Made by a program: the position numbers and the translations under genes. The notes beneath the pieces were generated by a model. That model searched no databases. It worked only from the letters and a program-made list of their open reading frames with translations, and was not told where the DNA came from. This document shows, one piece after another, positions 43,801 through 56,592 of a stretch of DNA of 64,000 nucleotides. The DNA is from Apodemus sylvaticus. Lineage: Eukaryota; Chordata; Mammalia; Rodentia; Muridae. Numbering within the stretch: position 1 is the first letter of the stretch; every line of letters starts with the position of its first letter. The stretch spans positions 74,633,311 to 74,697,310 of the forward strand of contig NC_067482.1 of NCBI RefSeq assembly GCF_947179515.1, written 5' to 3'.

Positions 43801-45224
43801 TTGTTGCCAAAGCAGTCTTCCACAATGTGGTTTTCCAAGCCCTTGGACATCACTTCCTTGTTCTTTCTTTTCTAGCAACAGTGCAGGTCCCAGCCCCCAG
43901 TAGCTATGGACTCAGCTAATATTTGCTGAGCGTTTCTTGTGTACCCGGCAGGGTTAACTGCTGGGGCTGCAGTGTGGAGTCCAATGAAGCAAAAACCTGG
44001 CCTGGTGATATGCTGAGTAGAAACAGAATTCTACCCAGAGTGTCCTCAGGGCTGTGTGACTATGTGGGCGGGGGATCTGGGGAGACTCCCTGGAGGAGGT
44101 GCAGATGGAGCCAGTCTGAAGGACAAGGGAGAAGAGCCTCACCCAGCCAAAGGTGGAGACTGGGAAAGAAAGCAAGGCTATTGAGGCCAGCAGGAGCTGA
44201 GGAGCCAGGAGAGCTCTCAGGCAGAGGAGGGAGGCGGCAGCCATCAGGAAGCCTGGCTCAGAGGCGCCAGGGCAGCCCTTCAGCAAGGTTCCTGACATAC
44301 TTCACACATCCATTCTGCTTTAATGAAGGGGCTCTTTAGTCTGTAGTTGCAGGAGGTTCCAGAGCGCATTCTAAGGAGGTCATACATTAGCTTGTCTGTG
44401 CATACCTGCAGGGTCAGAGCGGAGTCTGTGGCTTGCTCAGGCCTCTCTGGCGTTGATGTTACTCCGTGGTGATGATTTTCCTTCCAGTCAGGTTAGGACT
44501 TGCCAGGGGTGATGCGAATAAGCTCAGAGTCGGGGTTCCTGGAAAAGCAGCTGGGTGCTTTTGTGGGCCCTGACCTTACAGGCTGCCCTCTGGGACCCAT
44601 ACTTTAAGAGCCCACCACCATCTTGATGGCTCTCTTTGGATGCTCCTTGGGTTACCAAAGGAGGCTGAGGCCTGAGGGTGTAATGATGGAACCAGGACTG
44701 CTACTCAGGGTCGTTCCTTCAGGGTGCAGGGAACAGGGCTGTGCTCTGACCCTGTAGAGTCTATGGTTTGTCAAATGTGGATACTGACCTATACGTGTTA
44801 GGCTGGTTTGGGTCCACCATTATGGGCTTCAACAGAGTGCATGCTGGTATCAGATCATCCCATGGCTGTCTTGGGTATGGGAAGGGTTCTTCCAGGGTCT
44901 TGTGTGAATGTGATCTGGATTTTGAGTGTGAAAGATTTTGAGTGGTAGGGATGGGCATGCCCCGCATGGCAGATCTATGCGATCACATGCCTTTCTGGAC
45001 CTACCTGGCTCCCAGCCTGCGTAGGTGCTAGGTGCTGGTGACGGCAGACACCAGACCTTTTCCGTGACACCCTAGGATCGAGGACACTTTGCAGTCCACA
45101 GAGGGTTCATCACCCTGAATCCAGTGAAGCTCCTTTCATCATTTGAACACTGAGGGACGGAGAGCAGGCCCTGGAAAGGTGGAATCAGAAATAAAAGCCC
45201 ACCGTTCTTTGGAGGTGGAGAAGC
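43801..45224. other. Unassigned intronic sequence
   Basis: A 138-codon open frame (43923-44339) and its antisense shadow have no recognisable domain. A MIR-like GAGGCTGAGGCCTGAGGG lies at about 44663. Confidence 0.4.
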
Positions 45225-45400
45225 CCCTTTCTAGTTTGTGCTTCTGTAGCGGTTGCTTGCTTATTTGCACAGAAAATTACAATCATTTAATTAGTTTCTC
45301 CTCACACCGGCTCGGAGATCTTAAAATAACAGCACTCGCCGTCCTTACTAATTTTCTTGCAGAAGCAGATGATTTGCTCCGATGTTGAGCTGGCCTCAAC
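45225..45400. promoter_or_regulatory. Candidate intronic enhancer (homeobox-type motifs)
   Basis: Non-repetitive AT-rich block inside GC-richer intron, with CAATCATTTAATTAGTTTC and CCTTACTAATTTTCTTGC plus GCTTATTTGCACAG. The TAATTA cores are typical homeodomain sites. Conservation could not be tested. Confidence 0.35.
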
Positions 45401-45930
45401 TTGAGTACAGGCTTGCTCTTGCGGACGCCAGCTCCTGGTGTTCATGGAGAAATTGAGTTCAAACGAAAGAAGGAAAGAGGCGGGCCAAGTGTAGGCTCCT
45501 GTGTGGACCAATCTTAAGTCTGAGAGTTGCTCTTGAGGTTTTTTTTTTCCCCCTTGTGTATTTTGTGAAGTGTCACAATAGATACCCCACTGGGCTCAGG
45601 AAGAAGTGGCCTCTGCCAGTCAGGGTTGCCTCCTGCCTCTGCCTCTGATGCAGTTTGACCATCTCATAGTGTTCTCTGTTTCATAGAATTCTGGGTTAGG
45701 GACAATAAAAAGAGTAACCATAGCCCCTTAGTACCTGCCGCATCAGGCCGCCTGCCTGGTACTCTGTCTCATTGCAGAGACAGTAATTTACAGGTACGAG
45801 CCAACATGGACACAGTTGTCCTCACAGCTCGTGGGGCACACCCATTAAGGGTCCCAGGCATGATTTGAAGTTCATTCTAGTCTTGAACACAAGTTCTCTC
45901 TTCTTTTGAAAAATTGTAAGAAATATTTTG
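45401..45930. other. Unassigned intronic sequence
   Basis: Contains a T/C run at 45539-45553; nothing else recognised. Confidence 0.4.
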
Positions 45931-46130
45931 GGGCCATTGAGATGGCTCAGCAGGTAGAGGTGCTTGCTGACAGCCCAAAGGATCTGAGTGGGATCCTTAA
46001 GACTTATATGGTGGAAGGAGAGAACTGATTCCTGCAAGTTGTCCTCTGACCTCCATGAATGTGCCACGCCGTGCATGAATGCACACATATGTGCACATAT
46101 AAAGGACATAAAAAAGAAGTGTAAACAGTT
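45931..46130 (+). mobile_element. B3-type SINE
   Basis: GGGCCATTGAGATGGCTCAG, CAGGTAGAGGTGCTTGCTGA, GGTGGAAGGAGAGAACTGAT, GTTGTCCTCTGACCTCCATG and CA-rich tail. Confidence 0.82.
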
Positions 46131-46134
46131 TTTT

Positions 46135-46720
46135 AAAGACGTATTTTTATTTTTCTTTATCATCCATTGAATGGTGGTTATGTAACATTTCCCATTGTAC
46201 CTATTTTTAAATGCACAGCTCAGCAGCATTAGGCCACTTGTGTTGCCGTGCAACCATCCCTACGTTCATTTCCAGAATGTTCTCCAGCTGAAAACTTTGT
46301 CTTGACTAAGAGCTAAATCTCCAGGCCTGGTAGCTGTCACTCTGTGAATCTGACAGCTCTGGTCCTCATGTGAGCGGGAGCGACAGCCTCTGTCCTGTGA
46401 TTGGCTTGTTAGTTTGTGTCCTCCATGTCCATCCCGTGCTATGACACATGGAAGCATTCTCTCTTTTGGGGTCTGTATAGTACTCCATTGTATGAATAGA
46501 TCACATTCTGTGTCCAATCCTCTGATGGTGGGCATTTAAATTCTTTCCGACTTTGGCTGTAGCGAATGAGGCTGTGAGTGCAGGCCCACACGGACCTGCT
46601 AGTCCCAGCTTCCGATCCTTGGGGTATTTGCTTGGAAACAGAACTACTGGATAACAGGGTGAGTCTGTTTCATTTCTGGATGGAGCATGATCGTGAACTA
46701 GAAAAGTCTTTTGTGCTGCC
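46135..46720 (-). mobile_element. Ancient L1 (L1ME-type) 3' end, antisense
   Basis: GTACCTATTTTTAAATGCAC, CGTGCAACCATCCCTACGTT, GTATAGTACTCCATTGTATG, GATGGTGGGCATTTAAATTC and GAACTACTGGATAACAGGG give the full reverse order of an old L1 3' region. Confidence 0.75.
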
Positions 46721-49700
46721 TTGAATTTTGACTCCTGTCAGGTCAGTGAGTGGTTACACTCCCAAGAGAACTCTGAGAGTGCCATGGCCTGCCTGTGCCC
46801 AGGAAGGAAGGCGGCGTGGCTATTGCTGGAACTAGTGTGCTTCCATGACTTGAGACAGGCTGCTGGCAGGCCCAGGAATCCACATCTGTAACTCATGTGA
46901 CCGAGAACTGTGTGGTGTGATGCTGGGTCACATGGAGGGAATCACGGAGTCACCATCCTGAGGCAGAGGTGTCCTCCAAGTATTATGGAAGCTGCAGGTT
47001 ACATTTCATGTTCATGCCCTGCTCTCTTCCTTTTAGCTTTTAGGCATTTTTCCCTATTGACTTCCTCATTGACCAGTTAAGTAATTCAATTTTCACTCCG
47101 TAAAAATAAAGCACTCAATAAAAATCCCCATGTTTTTCTCAATTTATTCCCATCAATACCGCTTAACCCCATTGGAGTTTGTTGTCTGATTTATCATTTG
47201 ATGACCAAGCAGGGCTTCTGGGTGTTTTGAGTCCTGCAACCCAAAAACCTCCTCTGAATTGAGTCAGCTGCTGGGTCCCCACTCTCCTCGGAGTCAGGCC
47301 TTGAGGGGAACCCCAGCACACGCAGTGTGGACTTTCCTGGCTTGGTGGAGCCCTTCATCCTGGCATGGGGGTTCCTACCTTTCTGTGCCATAGACTCCAC
47401 CCACCTCACCTCTGGAGAAATGGGGGAGGAGGCACTCTCTTAGAATGTGGATGATATAGTTCTGTAAAATGGATAGGTATAAAGGAAGCCAACTCTTTGT
47501 GAAGTTATCAAACCTCAACTAATCTGTCTGAAAACATCTGAGAAGAGACATGAGCGTTTGAGGCTGCAAGTGGTGTAAATGCCATTTTGAGATACAGGAT
47601 CACTGTGAGCTGCCTGAGGAACCCCTACGGTTCCCACCAGTGATGGAGACCCTGGTCCTCCTGCTGCTGCTGTGACCTGCATCCTGTTTCTAATGGAAGG
47701 AGCTGCTTCATTTTGTAGTCTCTGAAAATACAGAGGTTGTTTCTTGGGCGAGAGTCATGGCTCTGGAAGATCCATCAGAGAGACCCATGAGGAGAAGCGT
47801 GGTGCTGAGCCAGGGATGGGAGCCAATGAGAACGGAGTTTCCATGGAGGCCGGCCTCTAGTGCGTGGTAGATGGTCAGTTAACATCTGGTGTCACATGAT
47901 TCACTATGACAAGGGAGCACTGAGCCGACTCAGAGGCCCAGCTACTGAGCCCCTGTAAGTATAAAAGCATTTCCATCTTGTGCTGCAAGGCCCAGGGTAC
48001 ACATCTGCAAAGAAGCAAGCAAGGAAGAGAGATGTATGCTCCTGCCCAAGAGGAGCCACACTTCCAGCCTCCTGTTGGAAGCCATGTAGCCAGACTGCAA
48101 CACAGGCTGTGCTCATTGCTGGACCCGCCTCGACCCTCCCACCTGACTGGGTCAGCCAGGAGCCAGGGTGCTCGATAGGGAGAAAACCCTTGCTCCCAAA
48201 GGAAGTTGAGACATTTAAATAGTGTCCTTGTTCTCAGCCCCATCTCACTTTCGAATGGCAGAGCCAAGCAGAGAACCCGGGGGACACAGCTGCCTAGCCT
48301 TTGACAAAGAAGGTTGACAGAGCCTGGGGACTGTGGGCAGGTGGAGTCACTGGAGAACCTTCTGGAAAGAGCCGGCGGGAGGACCAGGGGCTCAGAGTTA
48401 TGGGGGGAACCTTCCACACAGAGCACTTATCTATCCCACCTACTCAGTCACCCTCAGTCCTCCCTGGAGCACTGCTTTGGGGTCACCCTCTAGGGAATAC
48501 CAGCTTTGCAGTCCTGGAGACTCTCTGGGGAGGAGCCTCTCAGATAATCTCTGCATGTATCTGGGACCTTGGGTTTACTCTGTGTACAGGAATTGATACG
48601 CTATTTCTAAAATGGCTGAAGAATTGCCCTTCCTGGAGGTAGTGACTGGGTCCTTCCTGCCTGCGGCCTCCTCCTGCCTCTTCCTGTTCACCTCACATGG
48701 AGCCTGGGTTAGGGGGTCTCTCCATGCATACGCTGATGTGCTGAGCTCTGGTGTCCCTGGTGGCCTCCTTGATGGAGATGTCTTGGGTTGCTGTGTACCC
48801 TCTCTGAGGGAGGTCTCTCCCCTGCATTACTGGGCCTCAGTTTCCCCATCCACTAAGGCCCTGCCCCTGAGCCGTGAGGGAAGGGGCTGGTCACACAGTT
48901 GCCAGAAATTATAATTTTCTTGCTTCTTAAAACAGGCTTCCAGGTGGTTCCATTTTCTTCCTATTTCTGGAGTTGCCCACTTAACTGAAACAAAGGCCCC
49001 TGGGCCCTCACGAAACACTCATCTCAAGAGGCTGTCTCTGAAGAGCGCTTTTCCCGTTGACATCTGGGTTTTCACAAGTTTCCTGATCAGAGTTATGGCT
49101 GGAATGCTCTCTCTTAAGAGCTAGTCGGAATCTCTTTCCCTGAGAAGAGGTCTGGCAGTGGCCAGGAAACCTGAAACCCTACCCTTGGGGGGCGGGGTGG
49201 GGCCCAGTGTGAGGACGGGACCCTTGAGCTTCGAGCTCGGTGCTGGCTTTGCTCCTTCCTTGGGTGAGGCTCAGGGTGGCAGCCACTGGTACAGGAGAGG
49301 CTGTGGCACTGAGGTGACCTTTTTCTGACTGGCTTGGCATTTGGTTCTGGCCACCTGTGGCATGGCAGGGAGACCTATTGTCCCTCTTTTCCAGGACAAG
49401 GGAAAGCCTTGTGTCCTCCTATGTTTCCAGAGGCTGCTGCTGCTGCTGCTGCTGGTGGTGGTGGTGAGGCTATTTGCTAGAGACTTTGAGCATGGCCAGA
49501 GAGAAGGGCAGTGCCAAGCTTAAGCTGCTTTTTCCTCTCATGTAGACACACTGTGTGTCAGACTCGGTTCAAGGGCTTTCTGAGCTCAGAGATGCAAAGA
49601 CCCTCCTGGCTTGCTTAATTCAGTCATAGGGTACGTGTGAGATGGCTGGGATGCGGCCCACAGAATGTGGGAGGTTGGTCGAGGGCTCTGCAGTGGACTC

Positions 49701-52134
49701 CTTGCATGCGTGAAGTCGAAGGCTCCCACTTGGATGTGGCTTCTTAGTCTCTACTGCGTGAGCCTCAACCCAGGTCACTCCATTCCCACCTTAGCTTTGC
49801 TGCCCATGCTCTCTCTCCATGACTTGAGTTCTTCCTCCAGGAAGGCCCTGGGGCCCCGCTCCCATGCCCAGTCAGCACTACCGACGGGTTGGGGTGAGAC
49901 AGTCCCTGAGTGGCGCTGTACCTGCTGATCATGACAGTCTTGTCTGAGTGTTGCTGCCTGCATCCCGGTAGCCCTGAAGCGGGTGACTCCGTGCTCTGCT
50001 TCCTTCCTGGGATCCTGGCCTCCCCTCCCCTGGGTTTCCCTTCCCTCTGGCAGTTGCAGGACTTGCCTCTGTCTCCTCCTATTGGGAGCCTCTCTGGTCT
50101 CGCCACGGAGTCTGTGGAGAGCTGCCTACTCTTCCGCTGGCTTAAAAACTACTGAGCAATAGGAGAGGGTTCTGAGACTGGCCAGGAGCAAGATGCAGTC
50201 TGTGGGCAGTGAAAGGGTGACACTCAGGGACATCTACCCCCCAAAGACAGCCCACCCTGCCTGCCTCAGTGGCTCTGCTGCCACCCTTGCCTGAGACCAC
50301 ACTCTGTCCTCCTGGCTGTGCGGTCTCTGTAAGCTGTTGACCTCGTGAACTTTGTCCTGTTCCTCAGGCATTGTGACTGACCAGGGCTGGTGGACCTGGT
50401 GGAGGTACATATACTCATGCGCTGCCCTCTCATGCACCCTGTCATCCCAGCCTCCAGTCTGTGAAGACTTGGTTGTGTCTGTCACCTGCTTCCCTAGGTT
50501 TTCTCCAAGGTTCTGACTGTCCCAGTGTCTAAGTGTCCTATTCTGGGATCCTTACACTCCTGTGGTCCTGAAGAAAGGAGGACTCTCTTTGGGAAGCTTG
50601 GAACCTCCTCTATCATGCTGAAAGAACATCTGTGGTGGATTGGCCCTTCATGCTGGAGCTAAGGAGGGCTGGCTTCATGGGTAGTGGCTGCTTTACCTCT
50701 CTGGAGCTACTCGGAAAGTTATGAGACCACCCCAATCTGGTTTTTCTTGTCTCCTGAGCTCCCCTTCAACCTGTGGGGTCAGGGTTGGGCATGGAAGAGG
50801 AAGGAGGGGAGTGCCAAGTGGGCCCTCTGAGCTGCCAGTCTGCCAGCCTTTGCTACGCCTGGGCTTGGCCTAATTTGACTTTGATCCAGACAGTCAGAGT
50901 TTCAGAGCTAGTGATGTGTTTGGAGTAGCTGACTCATCCTTGAAGCTGTAAGGGGCATCCCAGCCAGACCCTTCGCGGGATCCAAAGGGTTGACGTGACT
51001 GGGTTAGTATCTGCCTGCCTAAGGTTACAGTCCAGTGAGAGGGGCCTATGATGACCTGGGCACAGATGGGCAGGAGCTGTGGGAAGGAGGCTCTGAGGCA
51101 GAGGCCCAGTGAGGGTGTAAGGAGTCCTCTGTGTGTGCGTTTGTGTGGCATCGGCAGAGGAGGACAGCAGAGAATTTCGGGAGGTGGAGGGCATTCAGGA
51201 ACAATGCCAGGCTGGACCCTGCTCACCCTACTTACCCTCCTGCCTTCTGTCTGCTGGGGTCTGTGTCTCAGTTGCTGACTTGATGCTGGTTCACAGGTGA
51301 CCCTTGTGACCCTCCTGCCTGGTTGTATCAGGCAGATGATGCCCAGGTTCCCTGACCAAGCTCTCCTATAAAATGGGCATACAAGGTGTCTCCCTTGGAA
51401 GATCGTCAGGGCTCCCTACCTGCTGATTCTATCCAGGAGGCCATGGCCATGTAGCTTTAGAGTGAGGCCTAGTGAGTCTGATCACTGTGGTGACCACAGG
51501 GCCCTGAGTGGACGGGGGCCAGCTGCACTTCTCAGAACCCTGCTGGCTAACCGAGGAGTTGAGTCATGGCCTTAGACTCTGTTCAAGAAATCTCGCATTT
51601 CTGCATATTTTTCTCAAGGTAATAAATTCTGACACTGAGCCCTCATTCCACTACAGGAAAGAAAGTCCCCAAACCTTCTGTCTGAAGGTGTGCCCCAGAA
51701 AGCTGCTAGAGGAGGTGGGGGCAAAGAGAGGAACCTAGGGTGTGTCCTCAGGGCAGGCAGTGACATGTGGCATGTGGTCATCCCCTGACACTTGCTGAGG
51801 TTGCTTTTTAAAGGATGAGGCTTATTTTTGTGGAATTCCACCAAGTACAGACACATCCCAAGGGCCATTAAGAGGGAAGCAGACATGCTGAGGTGGGGCC
51901 ACTTGCAGAAGGGGCCATGTGTGGCTAAGACACCATTTCTAATCCTCTAATCCTTAATCCCTTTTATTCTCTCTCCTCTGGAAGAAATTGAAAAGGGAAT
52001 TTTTTATGGTAGTGGAAGTAGATAATGAGGGCTCTAGTGTTGGTCTGCATAATTCTATCAAGAGTGTCCTGTTATCTGGGTGTGAGCCACTCCTGTGGTC
52101 TAAGTGCCCAGTAGTTTCCTGTCCACGCGGTGGT
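46721..52134. other. Intron 1, mostly unique; CTG/GTG triplets at 49432-49466
   Basis: No SINE or LTR recognised in 5.4 kb. AT-rich 47040-47220 (GTTAAGTAATTCAATTTTC, CCATTGAATTT-poor) may be a conserved non-coding element. About 7 CTG then 4 GTG triplets at 49432-49466. All longer ORFs overlap others and lack domains. Confidence 0.45.
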
Positions 52135-52156
52135 GGCAGTGTGTGTCTGTGTGTGT

Positions 52157-52193
<37 letters not shown>

Positions 52194-52386
52194 ATGTTTA
52201 TGTGCATGTGTGCCTGTGTGTGTATATGTGTGTGTGGTATGTGTATATGTGTGGATGTGAGTGTGTATATGTGCATGTTTATGTGCCTATGCATGTATGT
52301 GTGGTATGTGTACATTTGTGTGTGGTGTGTGTGTATGTGTATATGTGTGTGGTGTGTGTGTGGTATGCATGTTTATGTGCCTATGC

Positions 52387-52422
<36 letters not shown>

Positions 52423-52572
52423 TGTGCATGTCTATGTGTGCATGTATGTGTATGATGTGTGTGTGATGTGTGTCTATGTGTGTGTCTATGTGTGCATGTG
52501 TGTGGTGTGTGTATGCATGTGATGTGTGTTGTGTATGTGTGTGTGGGTGTGTGTGCATGTTTGTGTGATTCA
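52135..52572. repeat. TG-rich microsatellite complex, about 435 bp
   Basis: TG runs interrupted by GTATGTGCATGTTTATGTGC units recurring at about 52187, 52267 and 52363, so it is a higher-order TG minisatellite. Frames on both strands are open (Cys-Val, Thr-His). Confidence 0.95.
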
Positions 52573-54985
52573 TATGGAAACTGAAGATGGGTGCAGCATG
52601 GTGCAGGGTTTCTCCTGAGATTGTGGCTCAAGGCCTTCATCTCCGGGAAGCTGCACCATCTTCCTCTTCTCCCAGCATCTGCACACTACACTCTTGGCTC
52701 TGATTGTCTGTGTTCTGGCCGACAACTTCCAGTTAGGTTTCAGTTTATGTGAGGGTTGGGTGCATGCTCTCACTTCCGTCTCTGCTTGTGTGCCCTGTAG
52801 TGTTGTCCACAAAACCAGGCCTCTTGGTCGGTCATGGGTCACAGAAGCCCAGCTTCGGCTAGCTGAAGGGAGAGACTGGAATCCACTCAGAATCGAATCA
52901 CCCCAGTACTGGCTTCAGGCGTGTCTAGCTCCAGAGACTCTGATGTAGGCCCCAGTCTGTGTCCCTCAAGCTGTCTGGACCCTGGCTCTCTGTTTTGCTT
53001 TGTTCCCAAAGGTCTCCTAGGTCACTCTGTGACAGTTAGGTTAAAGATGTCTGTATCTCCCAAGGTTGCCAAGACATTTACAACTGAAACTCTGGATTCT
53101 ATTGAATCAGCCAGAGACTGAAATACTGGATGAGCAGTCTGGACTAACAGGCCCACCCTGAAACCACAAGCATGGATTCTGGGGGTGTAGTTTTGTTCTT
53201 ATGCATGGCCCAAGTGCCCCTGATGGAGCAGGAGGGTGCTCTGGGCAGGATGCATTGTGGGTAAAGGGAGGAGTCAGAACAATCTCAGCAACCACCTCCC
53301 ACCCCTTCTGGCTTCTTCACTGAGGGTTATCACTACTGTGGAGAATGCTAAGCGCCACGTGGTGTCAGCTCTCGGCTGTGGCTGCTGCTGAGAGCGGTGG
53401 TTCCTGAGGTGACCACAGCACCCTTTATAACTGCAGCTTATAGCGTACACCTGGTGGTTCCCAAGTCTGGTGTGCTGGAGTCACTTGACGTAGGCCACTC
53501 ACACGTAAAAGAAAGCTGTCTGTGTCTCCGTGGCTGTCCTGCCCGATGTCTCTGTTTTTTGGATCAGCATACACTGTGGTGACATGCAGGCGAGATGACA
53601 TACATGCCCATGAGGAACTCTGTTTCCTGGTCATGTAAGGCATCCATCCCTTTTAGAAGGAGCTGGGGACACGGGACAGGCACTGAGTGTGGTGTGGTTA
53701 TCATATCTCTGGAGACAGGGACCTCGAGGACCTCTGTTTAACATTGGTGATGTATTTCAGCAGCTTGAGTACACCCCGTAAAAAATCAGAACCCAAAGAA
53801 GTTGTGTAGGGTTAGGGAGGACTGGCTGTAAGGTGTGCTGGCCAGAGCTCCCACTGTAGAACCGAGAAAGGCCCACTAGGAGGCCGGGGCTCGGCAGAGT
53901 TCAGCCTCTGAGACTGAACATGCCCTCACCAGGTCTGGTTTTTCCAGGTTAGCATCTCTCTAGGAGATGTAGAGAAGCCAGGATACCTCTAGGAACAGTG
54001 CTTCGGGGTCTCAGGAGACAGGACTGCCCACAGTTCCCCTCTCCTGGGGGTGGATTTTCTTCCTAGTTCCCCAGCAGAGCTCTGAGGTTTCTTCATTGAA
54101 TGAGTGAATCAGTCTCACTATACCTGGAGGTGGGGTTGGTTTCTATGCCAGGAAGCTGGCTGGGAGGTTTTGTTTGGGCGCCTCCAGCCTCCAGCCTGGC
54201 ATTACTGATTGCTGAAGTGTTTGTAGGAAGTTGGAGTGGAGGTGAACCCCAGATGGAGATCCTTACGGAAAGCCAAGAAGGAAACCAGCCTCTGCCTACA
54301 GCATCGCCTGCCAGGGACAGCTGGGAGGCAGATTCATTCAGCAAATGCCATGTGGGCACTTGCCATGGCTGTGGTGGTCTCCAAGGAGTGCCAAGGCCCT
54401 CATAGGCCTTTAGAGTTCCTAGGGTGCATGGAGGGTGCCTGCTGGGATACCCCCAGACATGGGTGGCTCACCCTTTGCTGAGTCAGCACATTCCAGTGTG
54501 TCTGGTCTTTGCTGAGAGAAGGTGAGGTCAGCATGGGGCTGGGCTTGTGCTGGGTGAGGAGGCCGCAGGAGGGCTGCTTGTGCAAGAAACTTGAGGATGC
54601 CTGGAGCTGGCAGACTCCATGCCTGTGGGCATTGCTACATAGGAAGCTTAGGGAGGTGGCGTGGGCTCAGTGCTCAGCACTGCTGCACTCTGGGCAGAGT
54701 TCTGCCACGTGGCCTGAGTTGCCGGTAGATGGAAGACAGATGTTAAAGAGAGATTGGTTTCTCAGCCTTGGAAGGGGGGACATCCCGCCTCAGAGAACAC
54801 CCAGGTCATGGTGGGGCCACCTGAAGCTCAGATGTGAACTGTGTGGCTTGAGGTTGTCGCAATGGGCTACACAAAAATGGCTGTTCAAACAGTTCACTCT
54901 TGTTTGTCTTTGGCTAGTCTTGAACATCATAAGTTAGCTGCATTGAGCCGAAGTCAGTGGTGGGTAGGCCTGGCTCTTCCAGAGG
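52573..54985. other. Unassigned intronic sequence
   Basis: No repeat family or gene recognised; overlapping open frames only. Confidence 0.4.
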
Positions 54986-55323
54986 TATGTGTGTGTGTGT
55001 GTGCTTTTATGTATGTGTGTGTGCTTGTGTGTTTGTATATGTGTGGTTGTGTGTATGTATGTGTAGTTGTGTGGTTGTGTGTGTAGTTGTGTGCCTTTAT
55101 GTATGTGTGTGTGCTTGTATGTTTGTATATGTGTGGCTGTGTATATGTATGTGTAGTTGTGTGGTTGTGTGTGTGTTTGTATATGTGTGTTTGTATGTAT
55201 GTGTGTTTGTATATGTATACTTGTGTGTATGTATGTGTAGTTGTGTGTATGTTTGTGTGCTTGTATGTATGTGTGTGTGCCTGTGTGTTCATATATGTGT
55301 GGTTGTGTGTATATATGTATAGT

Positions 55324-55359
<36 letters not shown>

Positions 55360-55365
55360 TAGGAT
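54986..55365. repeat. TG/TATG/TAGTTG complex repeat with about 90-bp period
   Basis: TTTATGTATGTGTGTGTGCT recurs at 55006 and 55096, each followed by GTTTGTATATGTGTGG and GTATGTGTAGTTGTGTGG; a third diverged copy starts near 55260. Confidence 0.93.
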
Positions 55366-56112
55366 CTGCTCAGCTGCTGCAGGTCTTCCCAGTTTCTGAC
55401 CCTGAGAACTTTCTTCTCATTGTTGCCTCTCTGCTCCTAACATCACAGGTCTCTTTCTGACAGTACCTTCCGGTTCCTCAGGGAGGACCTGTGATGACAG
55501 TGGACAGTCCTGCCTCCCACTCCTAGCTTCTCAGGGTCATCCCCAGGGTCTCTCATTAGAGAGCCTATGCCTGACTCTGGGACTGGGTGTGGGTGTTTTG
55601 GAGTCCTGTCGCCTCCTCTACTACAAAGGCAAAGGAGTAGTGACTGTAAACTCTGGGCATTTCATAGAGCTCAGGGGATCCTCTGTCAACACAGTAGCTG
55701 TCCTTGAAGACCTTGGCTTTGATGTCACATGTTAACCCAAGATCCTCTAGAGGCTTCCTTTCCTGCTAGCTCAGGAGCAGGCCGACTCTTACACGGGCCT
55801 TACCACCTTCTCCCCTGTGAGGTCTCCTACTGGCAAGGCCCTGCCCTACTGCTGCTTCTTTTACTTTCTAGTCCCTGGCCTCCCTGCTCTTGCTATTCTT
55901 AGCTCCTCTACTCTAGAGACAGCATGGTCTACCCTTGCTGTCCTTTTGTATTCTATGTTCACTTTAAGGTCCTAGGACCAGTTTCTACCGTGGCCAAGGG
56001 CATTGTGGTACTCAGCATGTGGCTGGGGTAGGGCTGTGTGTGGGCAATAGAGGAGAAGTTTAAGATGACTGTATTTTGTGTGTATGTGTAATGCATATAT
56101 GTGTGTGTGTGT
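55366..56112. other. Unassigned intronic sequence
   Basis: No feature recognised; short TG run at 56097-56114. Confidence 0.4.
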
Positions 56113-56176
56113 GGACTATGGGTGGCAGGTGCAGAGGCCACTCCCCTCCCCAGCACAGGAGCCCCCTGCCACTCTA
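56113..56176 (+). repeat. Inverted repeat, left arm (64 bp)
   Basis: GGACTATGGGTGGCAGGTGC ... CCTGCCACTCTA; its reverse complement reappears at 56529-56592 with 3 mismatches in 64 by direct comparison. Confidence 0.93.
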
Positions 56177-56244
56177 AGGTACCTGTTCGTGTGCATGTAT
56201 GTGTCCACATGTGCATGTATGTATCCACATGTGAGCGTGCCCAT

Positions 56245-56386
56245 GGAGGTCAGAAGTGGGTATGAGAATCTCTGAAGCTAGAGTTGCAGGCGATTGTGAG
56301 CTGCCTGATGTGGATCCCAGGAGCCAAGCTCCGGTCCTGTAGAAGAGCACGAAGCACTCTTACACGCCGAGCCATCTGTCTAGACT
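56245..56386 (-). mobile_element. B3 SINE, antisense (within the inverted-repeat spacer)
   Basis: GGAGGTCAGAAGTGGGTATG, GTTGCAGGCGATTGTGAGCT, GATGTGGATCCCAGGAGCC and GAGCCATCTGTCTAGAC are reverse B3 landmarks. Confidence 0.75.
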
Positions 56387-56528
56387 CATGTCAAAGGTGA
56401 AGCCATCGACTAGGCTAACCACCTTGAAGCCCCTCTGTCCAGCTTTGGCTTCACAGAACACACGGTACAGCTGGGGGCTCCGTGTCGTCTACTTGTCACC
56501 ACTGAGGACTTTGGACTGCTGTGGCATC

Positions 56529-56592
56529 TAGAGTGGCAGGTGGCTCCTGTGCTGGGGAGGGGAGTGGCCTCTGCACCTGCCACCAACAGTCC
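56529..56592 (-). repeat. Inverted repeat, right arm (64 bp)
   Basis: TAGAGTGGCAGGTGGCTCCT ... GCCACCAACAGTCC; partner of 56113-56176 across a 352-bp spacer. Confidence 0.93.

Noticed and set aside
52104..52522. Cys/Val-rich frames at 52.1 kb, and similar ones at 4.9, 30.1 and 55.0 kb
   Set aside because: Translations of TG microsatellites.
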